NCBI GenBank assembly: GCA_027450185.1
Contig: DAIDKF010000012.1
Span: 1-64,000, forward strand
DNA: 64,000 nt
DNA from: Granulicella sp.
GTDB taxonomy: Bacteria > Acidobacteriota > Terriglobia > Terriglobales > Acidobacteriaceae
Reading direction: 5' to 3'
Below are positions 7,758 through 15,171 of this stretch, piece after piece. The first letter of the stretch is position 1; every line of letters starts with the position of its first letter. The translations under genes were made by a program, and so were the position numbers. The notes under the pieces were generated by a model that made no database searches, had not been told where the DNA came from, and saw only the letters and a list, made by a program, of their open reading frames with translations.

Positions 7758-8185
7758 TGAGCGTTGGGGCGGGAGGCCTGAAGTTTGGGGAGCCAGTGTT
7801 TGCCGAGAGCGATGAGTTGGAGGATTGCGAAGGCTCCGTCGGAGAGAGCTACGCTGAGCCAGCCGGGTTCAAGTGTGCGGTTGAAGATGCTGGTGAAGAC
7901 GAAGAGCGCCACGCTGGCTCGGGTGATGGCGGTGAGGAGCCAGACGACTTCTAGCCGGGCGGCGAATTGAGGGAGCGTGGTGAGCCATGCGCCGTAGAAG
8001 CAGGCGATGCCTACGGAGAGGACAAAGGCTCCGATGTACGAGAGGAATGGGAGCGTGTCCGGGGCCGCGTGCAGGTGCATGAGGCGCAGAGTGAGTGCAG
8101 GCGCGACGAGCAGGAGGACGCCGGTTGAGGTGTCGGATGTGCCGAGCAGGAGATGGTAGGCGAAGAGGAGGGTGCGAGGTTTCAT
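7754..8185 (-). CDS. Four-helix membrane protein of unknown function
   Basis: 143 residues from MKPRTLLFAYH; the start at 8185 forms an ATGA overlap with the preceding stop, and its own stop overlaps the next ATG, so it is embedded in the coupled operon. Four hydrophobic segments are visible (around residues 7-30, 45-70, 75-100 and 110-130). The sequence has no heme-binding CXXCH and no clear catalytic motif. Position between the CcoN-like and cytochrome c fusion genes suggests a structural or quinone-site subunit of the same complex. I do not recognise a named family. Confidence 0.75.
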   Translation of the reverse strand: MKPRTLLFAYHLLLGTSDTSTGVLLLVAPALTLRLMHLHAAPDTLPFLSYIGAFVLSVGIACFYGAWLTTLPQFAARLEVVWLLTAITRASVALFVFTSIFNRTLEPGWLSVALSDGAFAILQLIALGKHWLPKLQASRPNAQ

Positions 8186-9534
8186 GCGATGGGCTCGGCG
8201 AGGATTGAGTGTGAGGAGGCGGGGCCGCGAAGGAGATGTGAGGTGGCGAGAAGCCACTGGGCGGAGGCGAGGAACATGAGAACGCCGACGAAGAGGCGGC
8301 CGGTGTAGAGGAGGTTGCGGGCGGCACCGGGAAGGATAGTGAAGGCAGGGTTGGAGCCCTCGCGCCAGCCGGCGATGAACATCAGGACGACGTAGGCGAG
8401 GACGCCGAAGTTCCACGCGTGGAAGGACCAGGTGCGATTGAAGATCCAGCCGCTATCACCGAGGAGTTCGACCTGGACGAAGAGAAGCAGGGCGGAGATA
8501 AAGCCGGCCATCGCCATGAGGGAGTGGCCGACGAGGCCGTCGGTGAACTTGAAGTGGTCGAGGACGCGGGGAAGAAAAAGTGCCCAGCCGGTGAGCACCA
8601 GCAACGCCCACCACCAGAGAAAGGCGATGCGCCAGCGACGGGTGTGGGGATGCCAGGCGAAGGCGGCGAAGTAAGCGGGGATGAGCGGTATCCAGACGAG
8701 GAGGCTGGCAAGCGAGATGTATTGCGTGGGGCGGTGGTTGCTGACGTCGGCGCGACCGAGGGAGAGGCAAAGGAGGGATTCGGCGGCGAAGATGACCCAC
8801 GAGGCAGTGACGGCGCGGGAGCGCTGGGCCTTGCGGCTCGTGAGGCCGAAGGGCAGCAGCAAGAGGATGGCAACGACGACGAGCGTGGACTCAAGCTGGC
8901 TGGCTCCGGTGGGGCCGCCGGTGGCGGGGTTGATGGGGGGATAGAGATTGGGGCTGGCGGAGACGTAGAGAAGGATGGGGACGAGAAGCAACAACGCAAG
9001 ACAGATGAGTTTGGCGAAGCGGGCGCTCTGCGGGGTGCTGGCGAAGGCGTAGGCCAGCAGAAGCCAGACGGTGAAGACCGCGAGCGGGAAGAGGATGCGG
9101 GAGTAGCCGGTCCAGTCGAGGAAGAGCTTGCCGCTGGTGTGGCCGGTGATCCAGGTGAGGGTGCCGACGGCGAGCGCGGTGGACCAGATCCAGAGGACGG
9201 GGCGGACCCATGCGGCGGTGGCGGATTCGCGGCCTGCTGGTGAGTCCACGGCATAGACCCTGAAGAGGAAGGCGAGCAGAGGAAGGCTGGACCAGCCATA
9301 GAGCTCGAGCTCCAGGTGGACGTTGATCCAGCGGCCGTAGGTGAAGGTGTCGAAGAGGCGGTTGGTGGCGGGGCAGAGGAGCATGACCGCGAGCAGAACG
9401 CCGATGGCATTGGCGAAGGTGAGCCACGCGAGGGCGTGCCAGGCGGTGAGGACGAAGATGTTCCGGGCGGTGGCATGGGTGGCATCAGGCCCCGCGCCTG
9501 GGCTAGACGGGCCGGGGCTCACGAATCCTCCCAT
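8182..9534 (-). CDS. CcoN-like (heme-copper oxidase subunit I-like) membrane protein
   Basis: 450 residues with about twelve helices. Segments recall cbb3 subunit I: FTYGRWINVHLELELYGW (helix II heme-ligand region), KFTDGLVGHSLMAMAGF (equivalent to the H-x-H helix) and SFHAWNFGVLAYVVLMFIAGW. However, the second His of the H-x-H pair is Leu here, and I find no paired histidines where the CuB site (H...HH) is expected. It is therefore probably not an oxygen reductase but a heme b or structural paralog. The start overlaps the ABC ATPase gene by 32 bases and its stop overlaps the next ATG. Databases may label it cbb3 subunit I. Confidence 0.75.
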   Translation of the reverse strand: MGGFVSPGPSSPGAGPDATHATARNIFVLTAWHALAWLTFANAIGVLLAVMLLCPATNRLFDTFTYGRWINVHLELELYGWSSLPLLAFLFRVYAVDSPAGRESATAAWVRPVLWIWSTALAVGTLTWITGHTSGKLFLDWTGYSRILFPLAVFTVWLLLAYAFASTPQSARFAKLICLALLLLVPILLYVSASPNLYPPINPATGGPTGASQLESTLVVVAILLLLPFGLTSRKAQRSRAVTASWVIFAAESLLCLSLGRADVSNHRPTQYISLASLLVWIPLIPAYFAAFAWHPHTRRWRIAFLWWWALLVLTGWALFLPRVLDHFKFTDGLVGHSLMAMAGFISALLLFVQVELLGDSGWIFNRTWSFHAWNFGVLAYVVLMFIAGWREGSNPAFTILPGAARNLLYTGRLFVGVLMFLASAQWLLATSHLLRGPASSHSILAEPIA

Positions 9535-10207
9535 CGTGCATCTCGACGAGGCGGTGGCAGCGGGCGGCGAGGGCGCGATCGTGGGTCGCCATGACGAGAG
9601 TAACGCCTTCGGCGGCGGCGATGTCGAGAAGCAGTTGAAAGACGGTGGAGCTGGTGGCTTCGTCGAGGGAGCCGGTGGGCTCGTCGGCGAGCAGGATGCG
9701 GGGGTGGTTCATGAGGGCGCGGCAGAGGGCGGTGCGCTGGCGCTCGCCGCCAGAGAGCTTCTGGATGCGATGGTGGAGGCGGTGGCTGAGGCCGGTGCGG
9801 TCGGTGAGGTGCCTGAGACGGTCAAGCGCGGAGCTGCGGCTGATACCGGCGGCAACGGTGGGGATGAGGCAGTTTTCCTGGAGCGTGAGATCGGGAATCA
9901 GGTTGTGGAGCTGAAAGACGAAGCCGATGTCGTAGCGCAGGAGATTCAGGCGGCTGCGATGGCGGCTGAGCTCGGCGCTGTTGACCTCGATGCTGCCGCG
10001 GTCGGGTTCGTCGAGGCCGCCGAGCAGGTGCAGGAGCGTGCTCTTGCCGCAGCCGGAGGGACCGCAGAGAGCAATGGTCTGGCCTTCGCGGGCTTCGAAG
10101 TTGACGCCCCTGAGGACGGTGATGGCGCCGTCGTCGTAGCTCTTCCAGACTTCGGAGGCACGAAGGACGATACGAGAGTCGATGGGATGGATGTGGGGAG
10201 GCTTCAT
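9503..10207 (-). CDS. LolD/MacB-type ABC transporter ATPase
   Basis: 234 residues with Walker A GPSGCGKST, Q-loop FVFQLHN, signature LSGGERQR, Walker B ILLADEPTG and H-loop ATHD. This is the MacB/LolD/FtsE branch, which powers mechanotransmission permeases rather than ordinary import. It overlaps its permease gene by ATGA and the CcoN-like gene by 32 bases, so it belongs to the seven-gene operon. The likely complex is the ATPase dimer with the permease at 10204-11316; possible cargo includes lipoproteins, lipids or heme/isoprenoid-bound proteins, but this is inference. Confidence 0.9.
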   Translation of the reverse strand: MKPPHIHPIDSRIVLRASEVWKSYDDGAITVLRGVNFEAREGQTIALCGPSGCGKSTLLHLLGGLDEPDRGSIEVNSAELSRHRSRLNLLRYDIGFVFQLHNLIPDLTLQENCLIPTVAAGISRSSALDRLRHLTDRTGLSHRLHHRIQKLSGGERQRTALCRALMNHPRILLADEPTGSLDEATSSTVFQLLLDIAAAEGVTLVMATHDRALAARCHRLVEMHDGRIREPRPV

Positions 10208-11316
10208 TCGAAACGCAGCGCCTCCACAGCTCGGATGCGCATGGCATACATGGCGGGATAGAGTGCGCCGGCGACCCCGGTGAGGAAGGCGAGCACGATG
10301 ACGGTGAAGACGATGAGCGGCTGGATGGTGACGTCGACGTAGCCGTGCAGCGCAGGAATTAATTTGAGCACCCAGAGGAAGGCTGCGCCGAGCAGAAGGC
10401 CGGCAATGGCACCGAAGACCGAGACCAGAGCGGACTCACCGAAGATCATGGTGGCAACCTGGAGGTTGGAGAAGCCGTTCACGCGCAGAATGGCGATCTC
10501 GCGGATGCGCGTGAAGACAGACATGATCATGGTGTTGGCAACGCCGAGGCCGCCCAGCAGCAGGCCGCAGCCGCCGACGGTCCAGGCCGTGGCCTTGAGG
10601 ATTTTGAACTGCGAGTAGGAGCGGTTGAACTCGGCGTCTTCAAGAGCGATGAGGTCGGAGTAGTGAGCCTTGATGCGCTGCTTGAATTCATCGGCGAATT
10701 TTTTATCGGAGAGCTTGATGGTGATGACCGATGAGGCTCCGGGCTTATGAAAGAAGTCCTGCGCGGCGGGGAGAGACATGAAGACACCGCCATCCTCGAA
10801 GCCGTTGGCGGTCTGGATGATGCCGGCGACGTGAAAGGTGCCGTTGCCGATGGCGACGGAGCTGTTGAGATGCGCGTGGAGGAACTCGGCGGCGCGCTGG
10901 CCAAGGACAACGTCGTTGGGCTGCTGAGCAAAGTTGGCGCGAGAGCCGGAGAGCCAGGTGGCTTTGCGCAGGCGCGCGTCGGCGGCGGTGATGCCGAAAC
11001 AGGTGATGATGGGGTGGTCGGAGCTGGTGACGACGCCGAACAGGACAGGGTCAGCGTGCTGGACGATGGGCCAGGTGGAGATGTCGGCGAGTGCGCTGGC
11101 CGGGACGTTGCTGAAGAAGAGGTCGGAGACGTTGCGTTCGAAGACGATGATCTGGCTGTCGCTGGAGAGGATGCCGGAGAACATGCCGACGGCGCCCTGC
11201 AGGATGGTGACGATGGTGAGCATGGCGGCGACGGAGAAGGCGATGCCGGCGATGCTGATCAGGGAACGAATGCGATGCCGCAGCAGATTGGTGAGAATCA
11301 GCTTGAGGAAGATCAT
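10204..11316 (-). CDS. MacB/FtsX-type ABC permease
   Basis: 370 residues with the four-helix MacB architecture: one N-terminal helix (about residues 17-40), a large periplasmic domain (about 45-250), and three C-terminal helices carrying the FtsX-domain pattern TRIREIAILRVNGFS. The C-terminus AVEALRFE is the usual end of such permeases. ATGA overlaps with the upstream polyprenyl synthase and the downstream ATPase show translational coupling. Such permeases act in the inner membrane and drive extrusion or lipoprotein release. Substrate unknown. Confidence 0.88.
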   Translation of the reverse strand: MIFLKLILTNLLRHRIRSLISIAGIAFSVAAMLTIVTILQGAVGMFSGILSSDSQIIVFERNVSDLFFSNVPASALADISTWPIVQHADPVLFGVVTSSDHPIITCFGITAADARLRKATWLSGSRANFAQQPNDVVLGQRAAEFLHAHLNSSVAIGNGTFHVAGIIQTANGFEDGGVFMSLPAAQDFFHKPGASSVITIKLSDKKFADEFKQRIKAHYSDLIALEDAEFNRSYSQFKILKATAWTVGGCGLLLGGLGVANTMIMSVFTRIREIAILRVNGFSNLQVATMIFGESALVSVFGAIAGLLLGAAFLWVLKLIPALHGYVDVTIQPLIVFTVIVLAFLTGVAGALYPAMYAMRIRAVEALRFE

Positions 11317-12266
11317 GCTGCTCCCTGAAGGGGGACCGGGGCGGCGCTCTCGCAGGCGTTGTCGATGATTTCAGCGGCCTCTGCGTCCAATTGGACACGC
11401 AGCTCCTGCAGGAACGCAACTCCGGGGCGCAGGGCAACGAGGCGGTCAAGCATGCGATCGCCAATGTTGATGAGGCGTTGGAGGCGTTGGACGGCGCCGG
11501 CGACGCCGATGGCGAGAGCGATATTCGGGCGGCCCATGGAGATGTCACGAGCGACGGTCTTGCCACTCTCCGCGGAGCTCTGGAGGAGATCCTTGAGGTC
11601 GTCGACGATTTGATAGGTGAGGCCCCAGCAGATGGCGACGCGATCGAGCAGTTGCAGCTCGGCAGGCGAAGCGTCGCCGAGGATGCCGGGGAGAACCAGA
11701 GTGAGGCGAATGAGCGAGACGGTCTTGCCCATGGCAATGGCTTCGGTGACGGTGTGATCGGTGCGTGGTGAGTTAGCGGCGTGCACCGAGGCGTAGTTGA
11801 TGTCCATGCTCTGGCCGTTGAGCAGGCCGCCGACGCCGAGGTAGCGCTCGATGTATTCGAGGGCGCGAGCCTGGCGGTCGCGACCGCAGCCGAAGACGGA
11901 CTTCCAGGTGAGGCCGTAGGCGCGGTTGACGAGAGCAAGAGCGGCGAGGATGGCCTCGGCTTCGCCGAACTCGGCGTGGATGCAGGGTGCGCCGCGACGA
12001 TGCTGGGCGTCGTCCATGCAGGGGAGATCGTCGAAGAGCAGAGAGGCGGTGTGGAAGTATTCGAGTGCGAGGCCGAGCTCGGTGGCGTGGGCTGGGGGAA
12101 GGTCGTAGGCTGCGAACATCTTGGCGACGATCTGCGGGCGGACAAAGCTGCCGGGATTGTTGAGGACGCTATCGAGCGCGGCCCGGAGATGAGGCTCGGT
12201 GTTCACGGGGAGGGGGAAATAATCGGTGAAGGTAGCTTCTGAAATCTTGTGATGCTCATCATTCAT
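11313..12266 (-). CDS. Polyprenyl (geranylgeranyl/farnesyl-type) diphosphate synthase
   Basis: 317 residues if translation begins at MNDEHHK (ATG 12266); an upstream in-frame ATG at 12365 would add 33 residues that look dispensable, and neither has a strong ribosome site. First Asp-rich motif DDLPCMDD followed by xxRRG, and second motif DDLKDLLQ, identify a trans-isoprenyl diphosphate synthase; GKTVARDISMGRPN provides the K-T and phosphate-contact region. It elongates allylic diphosphates with isopentenyl diphosphate. Chain length cannot be judged safely. As the first gene of a coupled operon that ends with YceI, it may feed a dedicated isoprenoid to this system. Confidence 0.88.
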   Translation of the reverse strand: MNDEHHKISEATFTDYFPLPVNTEPHLRAALDSVLNNPGSFVRPQIVAKMFAAYDLPPAHATELGLALEYFHTASLLFDDLPCMDDAQHRRGAPCIHAEFGEAEAILAALALVNRAYGLTWKSVFGCGRDRQARALEYIERYLGVGGLLNGQSMDINYASVHAANSPRTDHTVTEAIAMGKTVSLIRLTLVLPGILGDASPAELQLLDRVAICWGLTYQIVDDLKDLLQSSAESGKTVARDISMGRPNIALAIGVAGAVQRLQRLINIGDRMLDRLVALRPGVAFLQELRVQLDAEAAEIIDNACESAAPVPLQGAA

Positions 12267-12498
12267 GAGGGCGTCCCGCGTTGACTTCGACTTCTCGGAA
12301 AGAAGAATGGCCCTGGAAGCCTCCGAGACAGAAAGTTGTGAGGTTGCACCCAGGCCCGGAAGCATGTACGTGCTGTGTAGATTCAGACGCGCAAGGAGCC
12401 AATAAGTAGCGCTGAACTACGTGAATCTTAATGACGATTTGTTCATAGGCGAGAGACGTAATGCGCTCAAACCGAGGCGGATGGATTACCATCGGGTC

Positions 12499-13173
12499 AT
12501 GCGGCTGCTACTGGTCGAAGATGAACTCGAGATTCAGCATTTTCTGGAAACCTCGCTTAAAGAAGCCGGTTACGAGGTGGACGTTGCAGGAGATGGAAGT
12601 ACCGCGGAGAGCCACGCATCGGCGCGGGTTTACGATGCGTTGATTGTAGATCTCGGACTGCCGGATCAGGATGGAATCGACCTGATTCTGCGACTGCGGC
12701 GGCTGGGGGTGAGCAGCCCGGTATTGATTCTGTCGGCGCGGCGATCGGTGGACGATCGCGTGGCGGGCCTGGAACAGGGCGGCGATGACTATCTGACCAA
12801 GCCGTTTGCGCTGGCGGAGTTGCTGGCAAGGCTGCGAAATCTGCTGAAGAGAAATGCAGCGGCCGGCGCGGGGCCGACCGGCTTGCAGGTTGGCGACCTG
12901 GAGCTGGACCTGCTGAAACGCAGGGCATCGCGCGGCGGTGAACTGCTGAATCTGAGCCCGCAGGAGTTTGTGTTGCTGGAGTATCTGTGCCGGCATGCGG
13001 GGCGCGTGGTGACGCGGTCGATGCTGCTCTCCGAGGTGTGGGGGATGCGTATCCAGCCAGACACGAATGTGGTGGATGTACATATTTACCGGCTGCGCGG
13101 TAAGGTCGATACGGAGGGCCGCGAGCCGCTGATCAAGACGCTGCGAGGTGTGGGGTATGTCCTCAAAGGTTGA
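12499..13173 (+). CDS. OmpR-family response regulator
   Basis: 224 residues from MRLLLVEDE; an upstream frame exists but the receiver domain begins exactly here. Receiver: acidic pair E7/D8, phospho-acceptor Asp51 in IVDLGLPD, switch residues in ILSARRS and Lys in LTKPF. Residues about 130-224 form the winged-helix DNA-binding domain (LSPQEFVLLEYLCRHAG...VDVHIYRLRGKVD). It overlaps the histidine kinase gene by 17 bases and is divergent from the polyprenyl synthase operon, with about 230 bases between the starts, so that operon is a natural candidate target. Confidence 0.93.
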   Translation: MRLLLVEDELEIQHFLETSLKEAGYEVDVAGDGSTAESHASARVYDALIVDLGLPDQDGIDLILRLRRLGVSSPVLILSARRSVDDRVAGLEQGGDDYLTKPFALAELLARLRNLLKRNAAAGAGPTGLQVGDLELDLLKRRASRGGELLNLSPQEFVLLEYLCRHAGRVVTRSMLLSEVWGMRIQPDTNVVDVHIYRLRGKVDTEGREPLIKTLRGVGYVLKG

Positions 13174-14629
13174 ACCGGGACAGTTACGGAGCGCTGCCTG
13201 GAGAATCTCACTGTGGGCGACACTGGCATTTGCGCTGGGGACATCGCTGGTCTTCGCAGCGCTGCATCGGTTCGTGGCCAGCGACATCCAGCGCCGCAGC
13301 GATGCGTGGCTCACAGGGGAGGTGGAGGTGCTCGGTGATGTCGCAGAGCGAACCCCCAAGGATCGACTCTACGATCGCGTGGTGAGCGAAGTCGCGGAGC
13401 TGGCGAGCAACGAGGTGCCGAATCGATACCCCGGCGAGCGCAGTGAAAACGATTCGGTGTTTTTTCTGCAGGCCGGACCGACGGGACCTGCAACACTTTG
13501 GGTTGGGGCCGGCAACGGGCAGGCTGACCTAAGTGCGATTCGCGCCAGTACGGTAGTACCGGATGTTCCCTTCCACCTGAACGTCAAGGGTTTCCCGATA
13601 CCGTTTCGCGTGGCCGCCGATCGGATGGACGATGGGAGCTATATCTACCTGGGCCTCTCAGAGAGGGACGAGTTGCGAGTGCTGCGCGCTCTCCGCCTGC
13701 GCTTTGTATCGCTGAGCCTGCTCATTGTCTTCTTCGGCTTTGGAATCGTCTTCTACACCACCAGGAGCATGCTGGGATACGTGCGTGAGATCACCGAAGC
13801 AGCGTCGCGCATTGGCGAATCGGACCTGAGCCGGCGCGTGCCAACGACAAAGTACAACGACGAGGTGGGGCACCTGGCGTTGACGCTGAATCGGATGCTG
13901 GACCGCATCGAGAGCTCGGTGCACCAGTTGCACACGATCACCGATTCGCTGGCGCATGATCTGCGGAGCCCGCTGACGGCCATTCGCGGAAAGCTGGAGA
14001 TGTCGCTCTCGGCGGGCAGGCAGAGTGCGCAGGGTGAGCCGATGGTGGTGTCTGCGATTGACGAGCTGGACCGGCTGACAGAGTTTTTGAACGCGTCGCT
14101 GGACGTGGCCGAGGCGAGAGCTGACGCGCTGCGACTCACGCGTTCGGAGATCGATCTGGATGAGCTGATTCGCTTGATGATTGATCTGTATGAACCGTGC
14201 ATGTCAGAGCGCGGGTTACGGATGCAGTTGCGCAGCGCAGGGGCGGTGAGGGTGTTTGCGGATGCGGCACTGGTGCATCGCGCGGTTTCAAATCTGCTGG
14301 ACAACGAACTGAAACACCTGCCCGCTGCTTGCACGATCATGATCCATCTCCAGGCGGAGAACGGTTTTGCGACCCTGATGCTGGAAGACGATGGGCCGGG
14401 ATTTGGTGAGGATGTGGGGAGCGAGATGTTCCGGCAGCGCGTGAAGGGGAAGAATTCAAGCGGTCAAGGACTGGGGCTGGCGTTTGTGGAGGCGGTGGCG
14501 CGCGCACATGGTGGAACGGTGTCAGCATCGAACCGGCGCGAGGGCGGAGCTCGGCTGGTGATGACGCTGCCCTGCGCGGACGGGGGACAGGAGCGACCGG
14601 AAGACCCGCTTGCCGTGGTAGTGGGATGA
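13157..14629 (+). CDS. Sensor histidine kinase
   Basis: 490 residues from MSSKVEPGQL (ATG 13157, inside the regulator's 3' end). Layout: helix about 15-40, periplasmic sensor region about 40-170, second helix about 180-205, HAMP, then HisKA with H-box SLAHDLRSPLTAIRG and HATPase with N-box NLLDNELKH, DDGPGFG and GQGLGLAF. The phosphorylated His lies in AHDLRSP. The kinase is of the CopS/QseC-like class with a moderately sized periplasmic sensor. It partners with the regulator upstream. Signal unknown; the neighbouring redox and isoprenoid operon suggests envelope or redox stress. Confidence 0.92.
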   Translation: MSSKVEPGQLRSAAWRISLWATLAFALGTSLVFAALHRFVASDIQRRSDAWLTGEVEVLGDVAERTPKDRLYDRVVSEVAELASNEVPNRYPGERSENDSVFFLQAGPTGPATLWVGAGNGQADLSAIRASTVVPDVPFHLNVKGFPIPFRVAADRMDDGSYIYLGLSERDELRVLRALRLRFVSLSLLIVFFGFGIVFYTTRSMLGYVREITEAASRIGESDLSRRVPTTKYNDEVGHLALTLNRMLDRIESSVHQLHTITDSLAHDLRSPLTAIRGKLEMSLSAGRQSAQGEPMVVSAIDELDRLTEFLNASLDVAEARADALRLTRSEIDLDELIRLMIDLYEPCMSERGLRMQLRSAGAVRVFADAALVHRAVSNLLDNELKHLPAACTIMIHLQAENGFATLMLEDDGPGFGEDVGSEMFRQRVKGKNSSGQGLGLAFVEAVARAHGGTVSASNRREGGARLVMTLPCADGGQERPEDPLAVVVG

Positions 14630-14676
14630 GCGCGAGCCAGGCTGACGCAATCCGTTGTCTGGGTGGAGAGTAAACC

Positions 14677-15114
14677 GTGGACCATCGATGGGTTGCGCGG
14701 GTGCTGCTGACGTTGCTGTGTGGAATTCAAGGAATTGCAACTCCGCTGATTGATTTGAACCGAACGCACGCTACCAACCCGACGTGGGTGAGGCATGCGC
14801 GATTTCATGTGGTATGGCAGTCGCTGACGATGTGCCTGATGGCGGTGGTCGAGGTCGCGGCGATCTGGACAGGGTGGGTGGATGCGGAGCGCGGATTCTA
14901 TCTTGCGGTGGCGCTTACGGCGCTGTCACCGGGGGCGTTTCTGCTTTCGTTTGCGGGGCGAGGGCGATTTGGCGGGGCGCTGTCGGATGTGAATGGAATT
15001 GAACCACTGCGGGTGGAGGTTGGCGGCCGAACGCTGCGCATCGATATGAACCTGCTGGCAGTGATTGCGGCGGTGATATCGCTGGTGGCGCTGGTTGTGA
15101 TCTATCGCTGGTAG
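14677..15114 (+). CDS. Four-helix integral membrane protein
   Basis: 145 residues starting at GTG 14677, with GGAG eight bases upstream. Four hydrophobic segments are visible (about residues 7-22, 48-68, 75-95 and 125-143). The luminal-style motif LNRTHATNPTWVRHARFHVVWQ resembles a small family of bacterial membrane proteins that I believe is DUF6640, but I am not certain of the number. It follows the kinase gene by 47 bases and may share its transcript. No catalytic assignment. Confidence 0.75.
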   Translation: MDHRWVARVLLTLLCGIQGIATPLIDLNRTHATNPTWVRHARFHVVWQSLTMCLMAVVEVAAIWTGWVDAERGFYLAVALTALSPGAFLLSFAGRGRFGGALSDVNGIEPLRVEVGGRTLRIDMNLLAVIAAVISLVALVVIYRW

Positions 15115-15119
15115 GCGGC

Positions 15120-15149
15120 CCGCGCAGAGGGGACACGAGGACTGCGCGG
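15120..15149. terminator. Hairpin between convergent genes
   Basis: CCGCGCAG (15120-15127) and CTGCGCGG (15142-15149) are perfect inverted repeats with a 14-base loop, placed in the 57-base gap between a rightward and a leftward gene stop. It could act as a bidirectional terminator; there is no T-run on either side. Confidence 0.45.
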
Positions 15150-15171
15150 AGTGCATGGAACGATCGGGCGC

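Noticed and set aside
5772-7760. 662-codon plus-strand frame
   Set aside because: Mirror of the cytochrome-fusion gene, with the low-complexity Gly/Glu composition typical of shadows; the opposite strand has two CXXCH motifs and overlaps both neighbours by ATGA.
5724-9534. Functional cbb3 cytochrome oxidase
   Set aside because: The CcoN-like protein appears to lack CuB histidines and no separate CcoP was found; only module-level similarity is claimed.
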